The notes under the pieces: model-generated
The model's input: the letters and a program-made list of their open reading frames with translations, nothing else
What the model was told of the DNA's origin: nothing
Database searches by the model: none
DNA from: Romanomermis culicivorax
Taxonomy: Eukaryota; Nematoda; Enoplea; Mermithida; Mermithidae
DNA length: 64,000 nt
Direction: 5' to 3'
Assembly (NCBI GenBank): GCA_963922205.1
Contig: CAWUHX010000206.1
Location: 496,001-560,000, forward strand
Translations under genes and position numbers: made by a program
Shown: positions 32,201 through 44,900 of the stretch, in pieces
Layout: each line of letters opens with the position of its first letter
Numbering within the stretch: position 1 is the first letter of the stretch

Positions 32201-35200
32201 TTAACTACCGTGATCACTGACCAGCAATAGAATCCAGTGAAGCATTTATTTATGACTTAATGATGATATGATTGTTTGTTCAAGCATATGAATATAGGCA
32301 TGAATGTTCTTTTCAATGTGTAAATATAAATTGAAATGATATATAGTTAAGATCCTCCACTAGTGGATAAATAAATATTTTAGAATAATCTGTTGCCTGC
32401 TACATAAGCTTTCTCGACCTTATCTGATGATTTTGCTTTTGCTGGTCACTTCGCAAACCGGGCAATTGGGCAGCATATTTTTTGAATCGAAATTATCAAT
32501 TGGTGGACCATTGATTCTTGATTCCCATCGATTTCTCGAGGGTTTCATGTGCGAGGCTTGATTAGAGGCTAGTTTTTATCTTATTTGTAGTTGAAAAATT
32601 GATTGAACTCTAGTGTTTTATTTGTGCAAGTATCTTTGACATGCACAAAAAACAGCCAAAAATTTTTTTGCGAAGTAAATTTTTTGTAGACTAAAAAACC
32701 AGGATTTTGCGTGTATTTTTGCAAAAATCTTCTCCCAGATAACACTCGAGTTCATGATTTATCCAAAAGTGCGTGGTATTGAAGAATACAGCTTTATGTT
32801 GGAAAATCAATTTCCCAATAACTTATCAGAGAAACATAAGGTCCAAATTTTTTGTTTATTATTTTTCGTTTTACAAACTAAAAAATATACTCATGCTTTT
32901 CTTTCATTAAGTATGAAAATTTTTCTGAAAATTACTTCTATGATCTTTTTGGATTCAAATTCCACTCCATGTTTGAAATAGTTACAAAAAAGCTGGAAAA
33001 ATTGAGATTTCAGTCTTTTAACATGCGCCGAAATTCACATTTTTATGTCAAATCCCAACATTTTTCCGAAGATTTTCCCCAAAAAGCACGATTTGGGTAA
33101 AACAGCGGATAGACTAATCTGAAGGATTATAGTAATAGAGTCGGGAAATTTTTCGGTATTTTTTGTATTTTAGAGCCTGGGGAAGAGTTTCCTGACCAGG
33201 TAGTGTGGACAAAATTTTTTTGTATTTTGTATAAAGATACCAAAAAATGTTTGTACGGAGACAAGAATGTTTGTCTTGTATAGAAAAAAAACACATACAT
33301 GGAATTGCAGGTGCAGTGTCATAAGAACCCCACCAGAAATCGCCCCCTCTTTACGGGCTGATTATTGACTGTAGATAAAAGTGCACGGAGATGAAAGGAA
33401 TACATTTTGGTGCCTGTTAGAAGGTTGAAACTTCAAAGTTTTGGCGCCGCATATGGTTATGTATCAAGCATTGTTTGTTACAATAAAAAACAGTTCAGAA
33501 GTGGATTTAAGTGAGTTTCAAAAATTTTTGAAGCGGAGAAGGCTTTTCGTGCATTTTATTACGCTGAGATCTCAAATTTTCTAGCACGTGTCCATGAAGC
33601 AAAATTATACATTACTACAATGTTGGACAAAACAATCTTTCACAAAGTCATCCAAGTACGCCAGTTATTTTCCTAAAATATCTTTTATTTACAACTCAAG
33701 ATTGACACGCTGAAAACTTTTAAAATTCATAAAAGAAATTTTTCAGTGCATTTCAAAGGCTAGAAATTCTAAATTTTCTAGGCACGTAGCATATACGAGC
33801 ATACCATTGAACAATTCTTCTATTGTAACTTGAGAGAAACTCGAAAAAATGCACCAAGGAGAGCATTTTGGACAGTCTTTTATGTTTTTTAGACAATTGC
33901 TTATTCGATTTTTTCAATCACCCCCAAAACTTTGGCCTATCGATGATCCAGCCATACAAAGGTCGATTGATCCATTTAGGCCTTGGAGCTCTGTCACATG
34001 TGTGGGGTTCAACTCTATGCAACTCCGGTCTACGATACCAAATGAGTTGGGCCTCGTTTATCCGTCATCCGCCCAGCATGCTAGAAATGTATGAAATAAG
34101 TTAGGACTATGTCGGATGCCTTAATATTTTTCTGACTAAACTAAAAGCGTTACGTGACTGCAAAAACGAGCTTGGTTCTTCAGTTTGACTGATATGTATT
34201 TCTCTGGTCCCCATGTCAAGATATCCAGCAAATTTTAAAGTGAAATTCCCAGACCTTTCCGGGTAATTTTTGCAGAATTTTTCAGTTTTTTTCAACAAGA
34301 ATGATTAGTAATTCAATCATACAATGCTAAAAAGTCGGTAAAAAGCACACTGCAAAATTTTCATCACAATGATTTTTTCCATATTAATCTGCCTATAACT
34401 ATCACAATTCGTAACACCCACAGTGACAAAATACACTAATAAGATCAACCTAAGAATCGAATTGAAAGCTAATTGAGTTATAGTAGGTACTTGACTTCTA
34501 AGTGTTGCGCTAGAGCCGAATTTTATAAATGAACACCGGCGCTATGCGTCGGAAAATTTTGACATTTCGACTTTCTGAAATGCACAAAAACGCACTTTTT
34601 CAATTTCTCGGAATAGAGTTTTATGAATTTTCCAGGCATAATTTTTCCCCTGACTTTATATGTTCCAGGTTTGCTGGATACACTGTTATGCCCTAAAAAT
34701 ATGTAGACTTTGGATTACGCTTGAAAATCAACTTTGATTGCATTCTGTACATTTTCTACAAGATAAATGTACTATGCATCTGGTCCCCTACCCTTGTTTG
34801 GCATGGCAACGACCAAAACGATTCGGGAACCAACCAAGTTTTTTGGCTGGCTGGTACCAGATGAACCGAAAGAGTTTGTCCAGGTATGGTCTCAGGTATG
34901 AGGGTTTACCCCCCTACCCCCTATGTGCATGTATGGCCTATGCTATGACCATCCATCCCCCACACCCGCTATCTAAAACAATGTCTGCTAACTTCCGTAA
35001 GTGGAAATTTTCCATTTGATAAACGTCATCATACCTGAAATTGGGGGGGGGAGACCCTCGCCCTCAACTTGGTCGAACCCACCCCCCCCAAACTCGGAAA
35101 AATTGAGGAAAAAAGTGACTTTTTTTGGCTTTTTTAGGTGAAATTTTCTAAATTTTTCCGACTTCTCTAGGGGTTTTTCGACCCCGTGCACCGTTTTTTT

Positions 35201-37055
35201 TTCACATGATAACGGGACCCAAAATTTTTTTCCTCATTTTTAAAAACGTTTATAATGTGTCTACGGATGCTTTTTTATGCATTTTAGGAGCATACCCTAG
35301 CATTTTGATGCTTTTGGATTCAGAAACCTGCAAAAATTAGGAAAAATTTGAGAAAATTCTAGTTATGTAAGTCAAAATGAGCTGATGAAGAATATATAGG
35401 TGTTATACAAGAGCAGAGAAAGCATTTTAACGAGATTTTTCATGAATTTATCCTTTATTAATATTTCTGTGGTTCCAATTAGAATTATCCAATTTTATTT
35501 AATTTTTGTCCCGGCGCGAAGCGCCCGAAAAATTTTTGGATTTTTACTTTCTAAAACGCTGGAAATTGAACCTTCACAACGTTGGAAACTAAATTAAAAT
35601 CTGACTGTTGAAGTATAATTTGATACCCATTCCGGCGCGGAGCGCAGGAAAAATTTTTCAGTTTTTATATTTTAAAACGCTGGAAAATAAATCTCTCCGA
35701 TGGATATTCGTGAATAAGAAGTTCTAAAATCACAGTCTAGAATGATGTCTTCAATTTCCATTTTCAATAAACCCAAAAGTTCATATAAAAAATGTTGTAA
35801 AAATCCCAAGCATCGAGAAAAAAATTGAGAGAATTGATGAAAAATTGTTTTTTCCAGCGAAATACTGACTGTTAACGATCAGAAAATGAGATGAGCTAAC
35901 TTGATTGATAGAAACTGTTGATAATTAATTAGTAAGTGGAAGTAGATATGCTAACGGTCGCGCCTGATAGAAAATAATGATTATATTATACCCCTGACCG
36001 GCGCGAAGCGCCGAAAGTATTGAGATTTCGACCTTTTAAAGTCCACCAGAACGCATCTTCTCGATTTTGAATTCCCCGAATTTTTTTCCACAATGAGAAC
36101 CACACATAATTTTTTTCATCAAAAGAAGCCATTTGAGAAAACAAAACGGTGCCCCCCTACCCAAAATTTTGGGTTTACTCTTCCCCCAACTGGTCGGTAT
36201 ACCTGTAATTGGAAGGGGGGTTGGGGGGGTTGGGGGGGGCATACCTGTAAGACCTCCGACCAGTTGGGGGGGGGAATAGAAAAAAGTCGAAATTTTCCCC
36301 AAAAAAGGCCAAAAAACATTCACTTTTTGGCAAATTTTTTTAATTTTTTCCAAACTGGGGAGGGGTTGGATGATTTTGGGTACAGGGTTGGCCAAGTTGG
36401 GGGGTGCCCCCAACCCCCCCCCCCCCCCCAGCACAGGGACTCTACAAACTTGACCAACCATATACTCAACCCCCCCCCCCAGTTTAAAAAAAATTGGCAA
36501 AAAAAAATGTCTTTTTTTAGGCCTTTTTAGGGAAAAATTTCGACTTTTTTCGACCCGCCTCCCAACTGGTCGGACCTCTTACAGGTATGCTGGTCGGAGT
36601 GTCGGACCTCTTATAGGCGTATGAGCGTCATATAAATGCAAGAGATAATAATACTCACTTTTCTGAGCTGTCGTGGTTGGCTCGGGTACGCGGTATTTCT
36701 CAAGAAGCATTCTGTTTATGGAACTTTGATCGTCGTAAGTCTGAATTTGGTGGCGTTTCTTTGAATTGGATTCGTTCATTGATTTATTAGATTGTTGCTG
36801 GTAATTAACACCAATTGGATCAGAACTCTTCCCGGAAAGGCATCTCGACTGAATGAAAATTAATTTGAAATCACGTTGTGTAACACCAACAATTTTCGGA
36901 ATAATCAAGTCGAAAAAAATCCTGTCGTTCGAAGACATGAAGTTGAGCGGTTTGACGCTTGTCGACCGATTCTTATGCTGATTATTTTGAACATTGAGTA
37001 AGCTAAGCTTTGTCAATTGTTTAGAATAGATTGTTGCATTTTTCAAGCTAATCAT
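26277..37055 (-). CDS. TIMM21: TIM21, subunit of the mitochondrial TIM23 import complex, five exons
   Basis: Links the outer-membrane TOM and inner-membrane TIM23 translocases during protein import. Exons on the minus strand: 37055-36659, 28256-28096, 28034-27961, 26859-26760, 26366-26277. All introns have gt...ag ends and phases agree, giving 273 residues (human about 248). Exon 1 encodes a basic, hydroxylated targeting region ending PTTTAQK. Exon 2 encodes KEGAKDVYYF, one membrane segment (about 141-161) and FQELFSSKSPNSVYSRAL. Exon 3 gives GTPIKGFGEETRRGRRRHV, exon 4 EYQKDGKVHMRMKFYVKG and exon 5 FDYRYLFVDIDSYPPKSI. Intron 1 is about 8.4 kb and full of repeats; the others are 61-1,101 bp. 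The start ATG at 37053-37055 is the first in the frame; the frame is open upstream only from a TTG. Confidence 0.93.
28477..28968. mobile_element. Non-autonomous element with GTGCAAAA terminal arrays, copy 2
   Basis: Inverted relative to 22737-23144. The ends are CAGTGCTTTTTTGCACG and a decayed GTGAAAAAAACGCTG. Shared inner parts include 'gacatgaaaaatacgttta', 'aagtgaaggtagacatgcta' and 'gagatttggacctactaaa'. It lies in TIMM21 intron 1. A 40-bp duplication ('gttgatctttctcaaaaaatg') is at 28572-28640. Confidence 0.6.
29675..29866. mobile_element. Short palindromic member of the CATACATGTAA MITE family
   Basis: 192 bp with ends CATACATGTAATTGGGG and CCCAACTACATGTATG followed inward by matching 'aagtgctatggg' and 'cccatagcactt'. 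It contains the inner 'aatttttgatgaaaaacgtc' part of the larger family members. Confidence 0.65.
29905..30210 (-). pseudogene. LINE reverse-transcriptase C-terminal fragment
   Basis: The minus-strand frame reads ALCTMYNIIHKKTILNPDDF, INNNNARRNHDLRLTIKS and INVWNSLSFDIV, matching the end of CR1/Jockey-type LINE proteins (the LxPDDFF...NNNxxRxHxLRL...VWNSLP pattern). About 100 codons remain open. It is fused on the upstream side to a truncated CATACATGTAA element, so it is a dead fragment in TIMM21 intron 1. Confidence 0.7.
31015..32230. repeat. Degenerate tandem repeat of a CAACCAATCAGGGAATCAA unit
   Basis: About 1.2 kb is built of variants of caaccaatcagggaatcaat, roughly 20-40 bp per unit, interspersed with 'gaaccagccaacc'. 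An open frame of 104 codons rich in Asn, Gln and Pro (31321-31635) is a by-product of the repeat. It lies in TIMM21 intron 1. Confidence 0.85.
32231..36239. other. Repeat-rich intron DNA without recognised gene
   Basis: Inside TIMM21 intron 1. It holds hairpin-core copies at about 34536, 35511, 35632 and 35997, and a partial CATACCTGTA-type piece at 35029-35190 with long G and C runs. The rest is decayed AT-rich sequence. No frame shows a recognisable domain. Confidence 0.45.
36240..36589. mobile_element. MITE, CATACCTGTAAGA family, copy 1
   Basis: 350 bp bounded by CATACCTGTAAGACCTCCGA and the inverse ending ACAGGTATG. The ends continue inward with 'ccagttggggg' and 'cccaactggtcgg'. The interior has poly-G/poly-C runs and 'ggccaaaaaacattcacttt'. 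It lies 70 bp from the end of TIMM21 exon 1. Confidence 0.75.
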
Positions 37056-37427
37056 GATGACAATAGCGTGTAAATAGCGTTGAGAATTGAGCGGGAACCG
37101 CCGAGCCAAGAGTGCAGCAAAGCGAGCAACCACAATTTTTCGACGGTTCACTTGGATAATTTTTTTCAACAGTAAAGAGGAATCTACATGTATTTTTTTT
37201 TACGTACGTAATCACTTCCACATGTTGATAGATATATGAATATATCAGGGAAGAATCAGCGTTGCAATGTCACGATATTGAGTATCGCAATCACTACTCT
37301 TATCTTCCGACTACCAAGTACGTCATGCTTCTACAATAGTGCGCTTTACTGTGCCGGTTGGTCTCGAGAGAAATTACGAGAGAAAATTTAACTGAAAAGC
37401 CCGCCCAGCTATCAAATGCCTGCCAGC

Positions 37428-38843
37428 ACTGTTTTTTTCCACGAACTTCTTTCCACAAATGTGGAAAGGCGTCAAATTTTTTTTCCACGTACGGAAAAAA
37501 ATTTCTTTGGTCGTAAAATCCTCGTTTTTCGCTTGAAAATGCTCATAAACGCTTTATTTAAGTGTTTTTGAGCTTTTTAAAGCATTCTGATAATCATTCT
37601 GATCATATATCTCAAAATTTTGATTTTAATTTTGTATTCATTGATCGTAATTTCTAGAAATTTATCATTCGAAAAATTTCAAAACCATTATTTGGTTCGT
37701 AACCTTTCATAAATTTACCCGAAAAGCAATGAGTCAGAAGTGTAGAAATTTTCTGAAAATTCTTCCAGGAAGCTTTTGAATTGAATTTACGTTAAGAAAA
37801 GAACAAACGCCTCAAAAAGTTAAGAAAATTGGCGTGTTGATCTTTCTCAAAAAAATCTATGAAGGAAAAAATGCAGATCTTCTTTAAATACTGAGATAAT
37901 GCAAGATTGCCCATTAAACATTAATACGTTTAGGATGATGAAAACTATTGAAGATTAATTGGTAAGTGAAGTTAGACATGCTAAAAGCCGCGCCTGAGCT
38001 TGGTAGTAGTAAATAGTAATGATTATTAAAGTGGAAAACGGGTAAATAGGCGAATATGTGCCCCCAATGAATTTCGCTAGTTGACACATATTTCGTTAGA
38101 CCCCGTTGACCTGAGTTCATATGAACTAAAAATTTGATTGGTTCGGCAATATTCACGAAGTTACAGTGCATGAAAGTTAGGAAAATTTCAGAACTTTAGA
38201 GAGTTCCGCTTATGAATTTGATACGACTACAAGAAATTTGCCAAGATAAAGATAGCAGCCGACATTTATTCTTCCTTTAAAATCTTCCTTAGGCTTAGGC
38301 TTAGGGTACAGCAGCTGCGCAGCGCAGCGCTGTTAAGGCTCCTCCAAATATGGTAGAACGGCTGCTAAAATCACCCTCCTTCATCTGTTGATGGCAGCGA
38401 GCGTAGCTTGCCTGTTAAAATTAACGTACATCAGTGTTATACCTTTTCTATTATGTATATCTTATAGCGTGTACGTGTTAAACGGGTGTCAACCAGCTCC
38501 ACTAATACCCAATATATGCCGAAAACAAAAATTTCAAACAGTGGTAACTCCACCAATATTCGCGACCCAATCAAAATTATTGTTGTTCTGATCTCGTCTC
38601 ATCATCAGGAGCTTTCAGAAAATGTATGAATTACGAAAATCGATGAAGGGCACATATTCGTCAAAAACTCCGTAGAAAATTTTGAGATTTGGACCTCCTA
38701 AAATGCACCAAAATGCATCTTTTCAAAATGAAAACTCAAAATTTTTCTTCCACATTTGCGGAAAGACCCGAAAAATTTTTTCCACATTCCAGATTTTTTT
38801 CCCACATTATAGTGCAAATGTGGAAAAAAACAGTGAATGCCAG
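37428..38843. mobile_element. Element with GTGGAAA terminal arrays, related to the GTGCAAAA family
   Basis: The left end CACTGTTTTTTTCCAC (37428) and right end GTGGAAAAAAACAGTG (to 38843) are inverted. Both ends carry several (T)TTCCACA/TGTGGAAA motifs in the same arrangement as GTGCAAAA in the 22737 element. The shared core ('gttgatctttctcaaaa', 'agttagacatgctaaaagcc', 'gagatttggacctcctaaaa') is present. It fills most of the space between the TIMM21 start and CNOT11 exon 1. Confidence 0.55.
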
Positions 38844-38963
38844 TCCTGTTCGTTGTACATGCACGCTAATTGAATTTAGTTGGATGATTTGCGAAATCAG
38901 TTACGTATGTTAAACTGTTTAGTTTGAGCAACGAACATTAGCTCGATTCCGACGCGGTGGACA

Positions 38964-41900
38964 ATGACGGGGCTTAGCGTTAAAGAGCTGTATTCGCTTT
39001 TAGCGTAAGTGCACTAAAACAAGCACTCATGACGTACAGGCCCGTATTTAGAGGAGGGAAGGAGGGTATTCCCCCCTAAATTTTTTTTAGAATACAATTT
39101 TTAGCAATATCATTGTACTCATGGTTTTTTTTGCACACAGCAACCAAATTTCGGGCTGTGCAACCAATTTTTTTTCTGCCAAGTTGCACAGTGCAACTTG
39201 AGGCCTGACTGTTCTTTTGATTAAGTAAAGTTATAGAGTTTTTTGTCCGGAGATGAATTTTTATGCGTTTTAAAATGAAAAAAGTGTTAATTTTCCGGCG
39301 CTTCGCGCCGGGTTTAAATTCATTTATATTTTTTTATATTACTACTGCGCGGTTCGAAAAAGTCGTTCTAGTTAGTAGTTACTGCTTATAGCTTCTAGTT
39401 ATCGACATATTATGGATAAATGTTTGATCTTGTATATTGTTTTTTGACGAATTTGATGAAAACTAACATTTTTCTAGGTCATTTTCTCAAAAAATTTTCG
39501 CAATTTTCTCGACTTTCATGTGATTAAAACATTTTGAGTGTAAAACAATGCTATAAATTTCTTATTCAAATTCTTAGTCGCTTGTCTAGTTTTTTGAATT
39601 TTAGTTTGTCCGACTGAAAATTCATCTAATTCGCTGAGAGCTCAAACCGTCAGTCTGGGAAATAAAAGGTGAAGAGATTCATTTTCCAGCATTCTAGAAT
39701 ATTGAAATCCTGAGAAAATTTTCGGCGCTTTGCGCCGAACACATTACTATAGTCTAGTTATATTAATCTTTTCGTTTTCTCTCCAAAATTCAAAAAATTG
39801 GTTTTTAATGCCTAAAATCAGCGCAGATCGAATGAAATACAAGAAAACTAGTTTGCGATGGTTTTTCCAATAAATTTAAGCAAATTTATCGATTTTAGAG
39901 TGCGCAACCAAAAATTTATCTGTGCAACCTAAATTTTTTATCAAGTTGCACATTGCAACCTGGCCTGGGCAAAAAAACCCTGATTGTACTTATACATCAC
40001 AATTCACAATTCAAAATCAAATTATTATACTTAACATACTTTTCGTCAAACATAGAATTCAGCCACTAATCCAAGCACACATAAACTCACTGAAAATAAG
40101 AAAATCATTTTTGCAGTACATACGACTTTTTATTCAGTAAATTCTAAAAATTTTTTGGAAAATTCCCCCCCTCTTTTTGAAAATCCGGAATGCGGTTATG
40201 ATGGCGTAGTCGGGATGCGGGTATGATGGCGTAGCGCAGCCAGCATACCCGTACGCATACCTGTAGATTGGGGGCCCCCAACTTGGTCGAAGCTAGTACT
40301 CAAATGTTGGGACCCCCAACCCGAAAAAATTTGAAAAATTTTTTTTGGGTGTTTTGGGGATACCTCAAAATTTTCGGGATTTTGCGACCTCCACACAAAA
40401 ATATTGGGTTAACCCTCCTTCCCATGTATGAGCATACCTGTGGATTAGGAGAACTCTCAGCTCCAATAACCCAAAATTGTTATCAGTTGGATTGGACAGC
40501 GGATATCACCCCAGAAGAGGATTGAGGAAACAGTAAAAGATGGTGTACTTATTTCTCAAAATTTTTCTTTCAAAAATTACATCAATTCAATTGTGAACAA
40601 AGCTCATCATCGGAGTTCCCTGATACTGAAAGCTTTCACTTCCAGAAGTAAATCAGTTCTAATCAAAGCCTTCAGCACGTATGTCAGACCTTTACTTTAC
40701 TACTGCTAAACCGTGTACAATCCTTTTCATGTGAATGAAATTCAGCTGATTGAAAACGGAAGTTTACCAAGAGATTATTTAGTAAAAATCTAGCCTTTCT
40801 TATGAGGAACGTCTAAAAGCTCTTTATCAAGAACGACTTGAAATCCGTAGATTACTAGTCGCTCTTTCTTCAAAGTGTACAGTTATTAAAGATCATACTT
40901 CTATTGAAAAAATGACTTTTTTATGTTAAATTCTAATGACGACACACGTCAAAACCTGAAGCTTATTACTGGCAAAGCAAAGAAGAATTTGAGATTAGAT
41001 TATATGATTTTTGTAACAGGTATGGAACAACCTTCCTCCGAGTGCTATCAATTCTTCCAGTCTACAATCTTGAAAATCGATTTTTCCATGCTTTATGGGG
41101 GAGCGACTCATGGTCTAACATGATAGAGAGAGCTAAGCAGGTTTTCACATAGTTATTACGAGGTATCAAACATGCAAAAAATTGAAAAAACTACTAAAAC
41201 ACCATAGAAAAACAAAAAAAGACATTAAAACCAAAAGACAAAATTGTCAAAATTTTACAAGTTTGGTGTTTCTCAATCCTGAGTAAAATTCAGGCATCGC
41301 TAAAGTTTTTGGTTGAAAAACGCATTCGTAAGCATTTGCTGACCCAATCATGCATGCACATAGGGGTGTTGGGGGGAAAACCATCCGACCTGAATCCCTG
41401 GACACCCCTACCTGGCCTGAAAAGAGTGCTCAAACATCCCTCTGAAATTCTTTGAAGCATTAATGCCTAAATTCAAGCCCGAAAGCCCAGCCCGATATAC
41501 GGGCTTCGGGTCGGGTCCGGTCTGTCTGAAAAAATTCTCGGGCCCGGCCGACCTATTTTTCAAAAGTCCGTGAAAGCCCGCAAAGTTCTGATGTGCAAGG
41601 TATAGTTTTAGATTGCGTTTGTTGCAATCATTTTACCAAGTAATTTTTGTTCGTGACTCCTAATTTTTTTCAGTGTACCTGATGAAAACTAAGAAATTTC
41701 CGATTTTTCAATTTTTTTGAAACCAAAAAACCATGAACAAAGTAGTCAAAGCTCGGCCCGACCTACTATGCGCTTTACTCACTTATTGCATTTTCACAAA
41801 ATTTTCAAATCGGACTTTCGGATCGGGCTTCGGGCGTTGTTTTTTTAATCGGGTCGGACCGGGCCGCAAGGTAAAGCCCGATTTTGAACTGGGCTGGGTT

Positions 41901-44900
41901 CGGGCTTCTGAAAAAAAATTTCGGGCCACGCCGGAAATTTCAGGCCCTAATAAACATGCGCGTGAAATTCTTTTGCTCACCCACTCCCACCCACTCTCGA
42001 TTGAAATTTTTGCCGTGCATATCTGGACCTCATCCCTCAAAACTTTTCAAAGTCGGCTACTCCCTCCCCTTAAAAATAGTTTTTGTCGTGTACCAAACTG
42101 GTGGGGGCTCTAACGGACCTGAAAGTCCTACTAAGGATTAGGGACGAAGTGTTAGCCCTCTTCTGATTGGCCGAAATTACCACCCCCCAGACGGTTTTTC
42201 GCCTAATATATATTTCTCATTAATTTTTCCTTTAAAATTTTCCTTAGGCTTAGGCTTAGGGTACAGCAGCTGCGCCCGAAGGGCGCAGTGCTGTTGATGC
42301 TCTTCCAAATGAAGTTGTTAGTTAAAACCATTTAAAACGCATAATATGCATTTTCGACATCTCAAAAATCTTGACCAATCAACAAGGGGCGGTAATTTTG
42401 GCCAATCAAAAGAGGGCTAACACTTCGTCCCTAATGCTTAGTGAAACTCCTGTCGTGTCTTACAGACTTGTGACTGAGGCGGAAAAAGGTATTCCCTCTG
42501 GAGAGAAAGTGACACAAAAAGCGATATTTTGGTGTGTTTACAACGTGAAAATGCTCGAATTTTCCGGCGCTTCGCGCTGATATCAATTTATCAAGTCTAC
42601 AAACTTATTTAAAGTTTACTCGTCGTACTACTAGAGCTGGTGGACACCTATCCTTAAGCACATATGTACTCTTAAGCCTTTAGCATATACACATGTGTTT
42701 TCAGAAAATCAATGGGACGGTCCTTCTCGCCCGGTCACGGGACTTCACGCTGTGACCCCCAGTCAAATCTCTACGTCGCTAACAGATCTGTAATGGCTCT
42801 GAAGTCTTAGGGGGTCAAGCGACCTTTTCGGGGCTGTTGATCATCAAATATTAGGTATCTTAAGAAAAAAAATTAAATTTTTTCACCAGAAAAGTTCCAA
42901 AAATACTAATTTCTGCCATAAAACCATAAAAATTGTATTCATGGTGCGAAGCTTAGATAAAATTGACATTTTTGACCTCATTTTGGTCGAAAATGATCAT
43001 TTCCCGCCAAAAAATAGACATTCTAAGTATTTTTCTGACTAGTAGTATAGGCGATCCTAGGACTACCATATGGCTAGCCATGTAATTGGCAAATCCTGTG
43101 GGGGAGCCATATAGCCGACGATTTTTGGTGGGAGGCAGAGCACCCCATGAGGGGGGTATGGGGGGGTATTACTCCCATCTTAGATTTGGAAATTCATTTA
43201 CTACCCCCATAAAAACAGCTCACTATAGCAAAAAATTTTAGTAGACTTCATCCTCTCCCCAGTAGGTTATACTAATTCGAGAAAAATTGCAGAATGTGTG
43301 ATTCTGAGGAATTACTCACTGCTCTTTTTGACACATTTACTGAGCAAATGATAATGGATAAGTATGCAACTTCTGTGCGATATAGCGATTTTTAGGAAAG
43401 GATATCAGCGCATTAATATATACAGTCGAACACCGTTAATGAACACCCCGAGCGGACTGAAATAAAAGTGTTCACTATCCGTAAGTGTTCATTATCAGAA
43501 CTCCGTCAAATTCAACATAAATTTTACTTCAACATGAATCACTTATCATCATTTAAAAAATGATATTATTTTAGACTGTTTCAACGAAGCAATATGACTT
43601 GTATCCATAAAATCATCAATAGAATTTACAGAGGCAAGTATTTCATCGGAGGATTCCTTTGAAAACAAAAAATTTCTGACAAGGGATATAGCTCGTTTGG
43701 CTTCTTCAAACGTAGGTATTTTTTGAACAGCGCCTTGATCATCACAGTCACTATCAATTTCAGTGGTTTCAATTTCTGGTTCGTCTGGTTTTCTCACTAA
43801 ATCAACAATTGATTGTTCATCCATATCGCCGGAAGTAACAACATCATCATCGACGTGCAAAAACTCCGAAAGACTGAACTCTGTATCCTGATGGGACGCT
43901 AATGTTTCGCACAATTTTTCAAATGCTTCTCGAATAAGAACATCGGATTCTGATGCTTCTTCCTGAGCATCACACTGAAAACCCGCTTTAGAAAAGCAAC
44001 CAGATATTGAAGAAGCGGAAACATTTTGCCAAGCATGAGAAATGAAAATTACGGCATCCAACAAACTAAAATTCCCAATGTCTCCACCCTCATCGATTTT
44101 TCGCAAAATGCTTTCAATCATAAGTTTACGGTAATTTACTTTCAAACAGTTGATAACACCTTGATCCATCGGCTGCATTTTTGAAGTGGTGTTGGGTGGT
44201 AGTAAAATGAGCTTAATGTTCGAAAGTTCAAGTTCAGGATGAGCTGGACAGTTATCGATAACAATCGCAACGTTATGTTTTTCTCGCTTCAGTCGCTTAT
44301 CGAGCTTTCTTAACCAATTTTCAAAAAGTTCTGACGTCATCCAAGCTCTTTTGTTGAACATATAATCGACCAGAAGCTTTTTAATGTTTTTGAAACAACG
44401 GAGATTTTGAAATTTTCCGATAACAAGCAACGGTAGTTTATCCGAGCCATCCATGTTAGCACCGACTAAAACTGTTATATGTTCTTTGTTTTTCTTACCA
44501 CCAATGCACAAATCACCTAAAAATGAAGTTGTTAAAAAAGTGTTAAATAGTCAAACTAAGAATGTGGGACCTTTTTAAGATGTTCACCGCCACTATTATT
44601 CCTATCAAGCCTAAGTCTAAACAATAATTCGAAGAAATAAATCGCGATATGTGGTTTACACACACGAAGCAAAAAAATTACGCTGTAAAATTCTGGCGGT
44701 GAACTTCTTAAAAAGGTTAAAAAGTCAAACTAAAAACGTGTTTGAATTTATCGCGTTTGAATGTAAGAGTTTTGTCCGGTAGGAGTCTCCAAAACAGACC
44801 GGTTTCATCCGCGTTGTAAACGTCACGCGGCTTATAATCGATCAGCAATGCTGGTAAAATTGTTGAATACCAATCGCCAAAATGCGCCTCGGTAACTGAA

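Noticed and set aside
36036-36530. Pro/Gly-rich frames of about 150 codons on both strands
   Set aside because: Created by poly-G/poly-C runs in a CATACCTGTA-type MITE.
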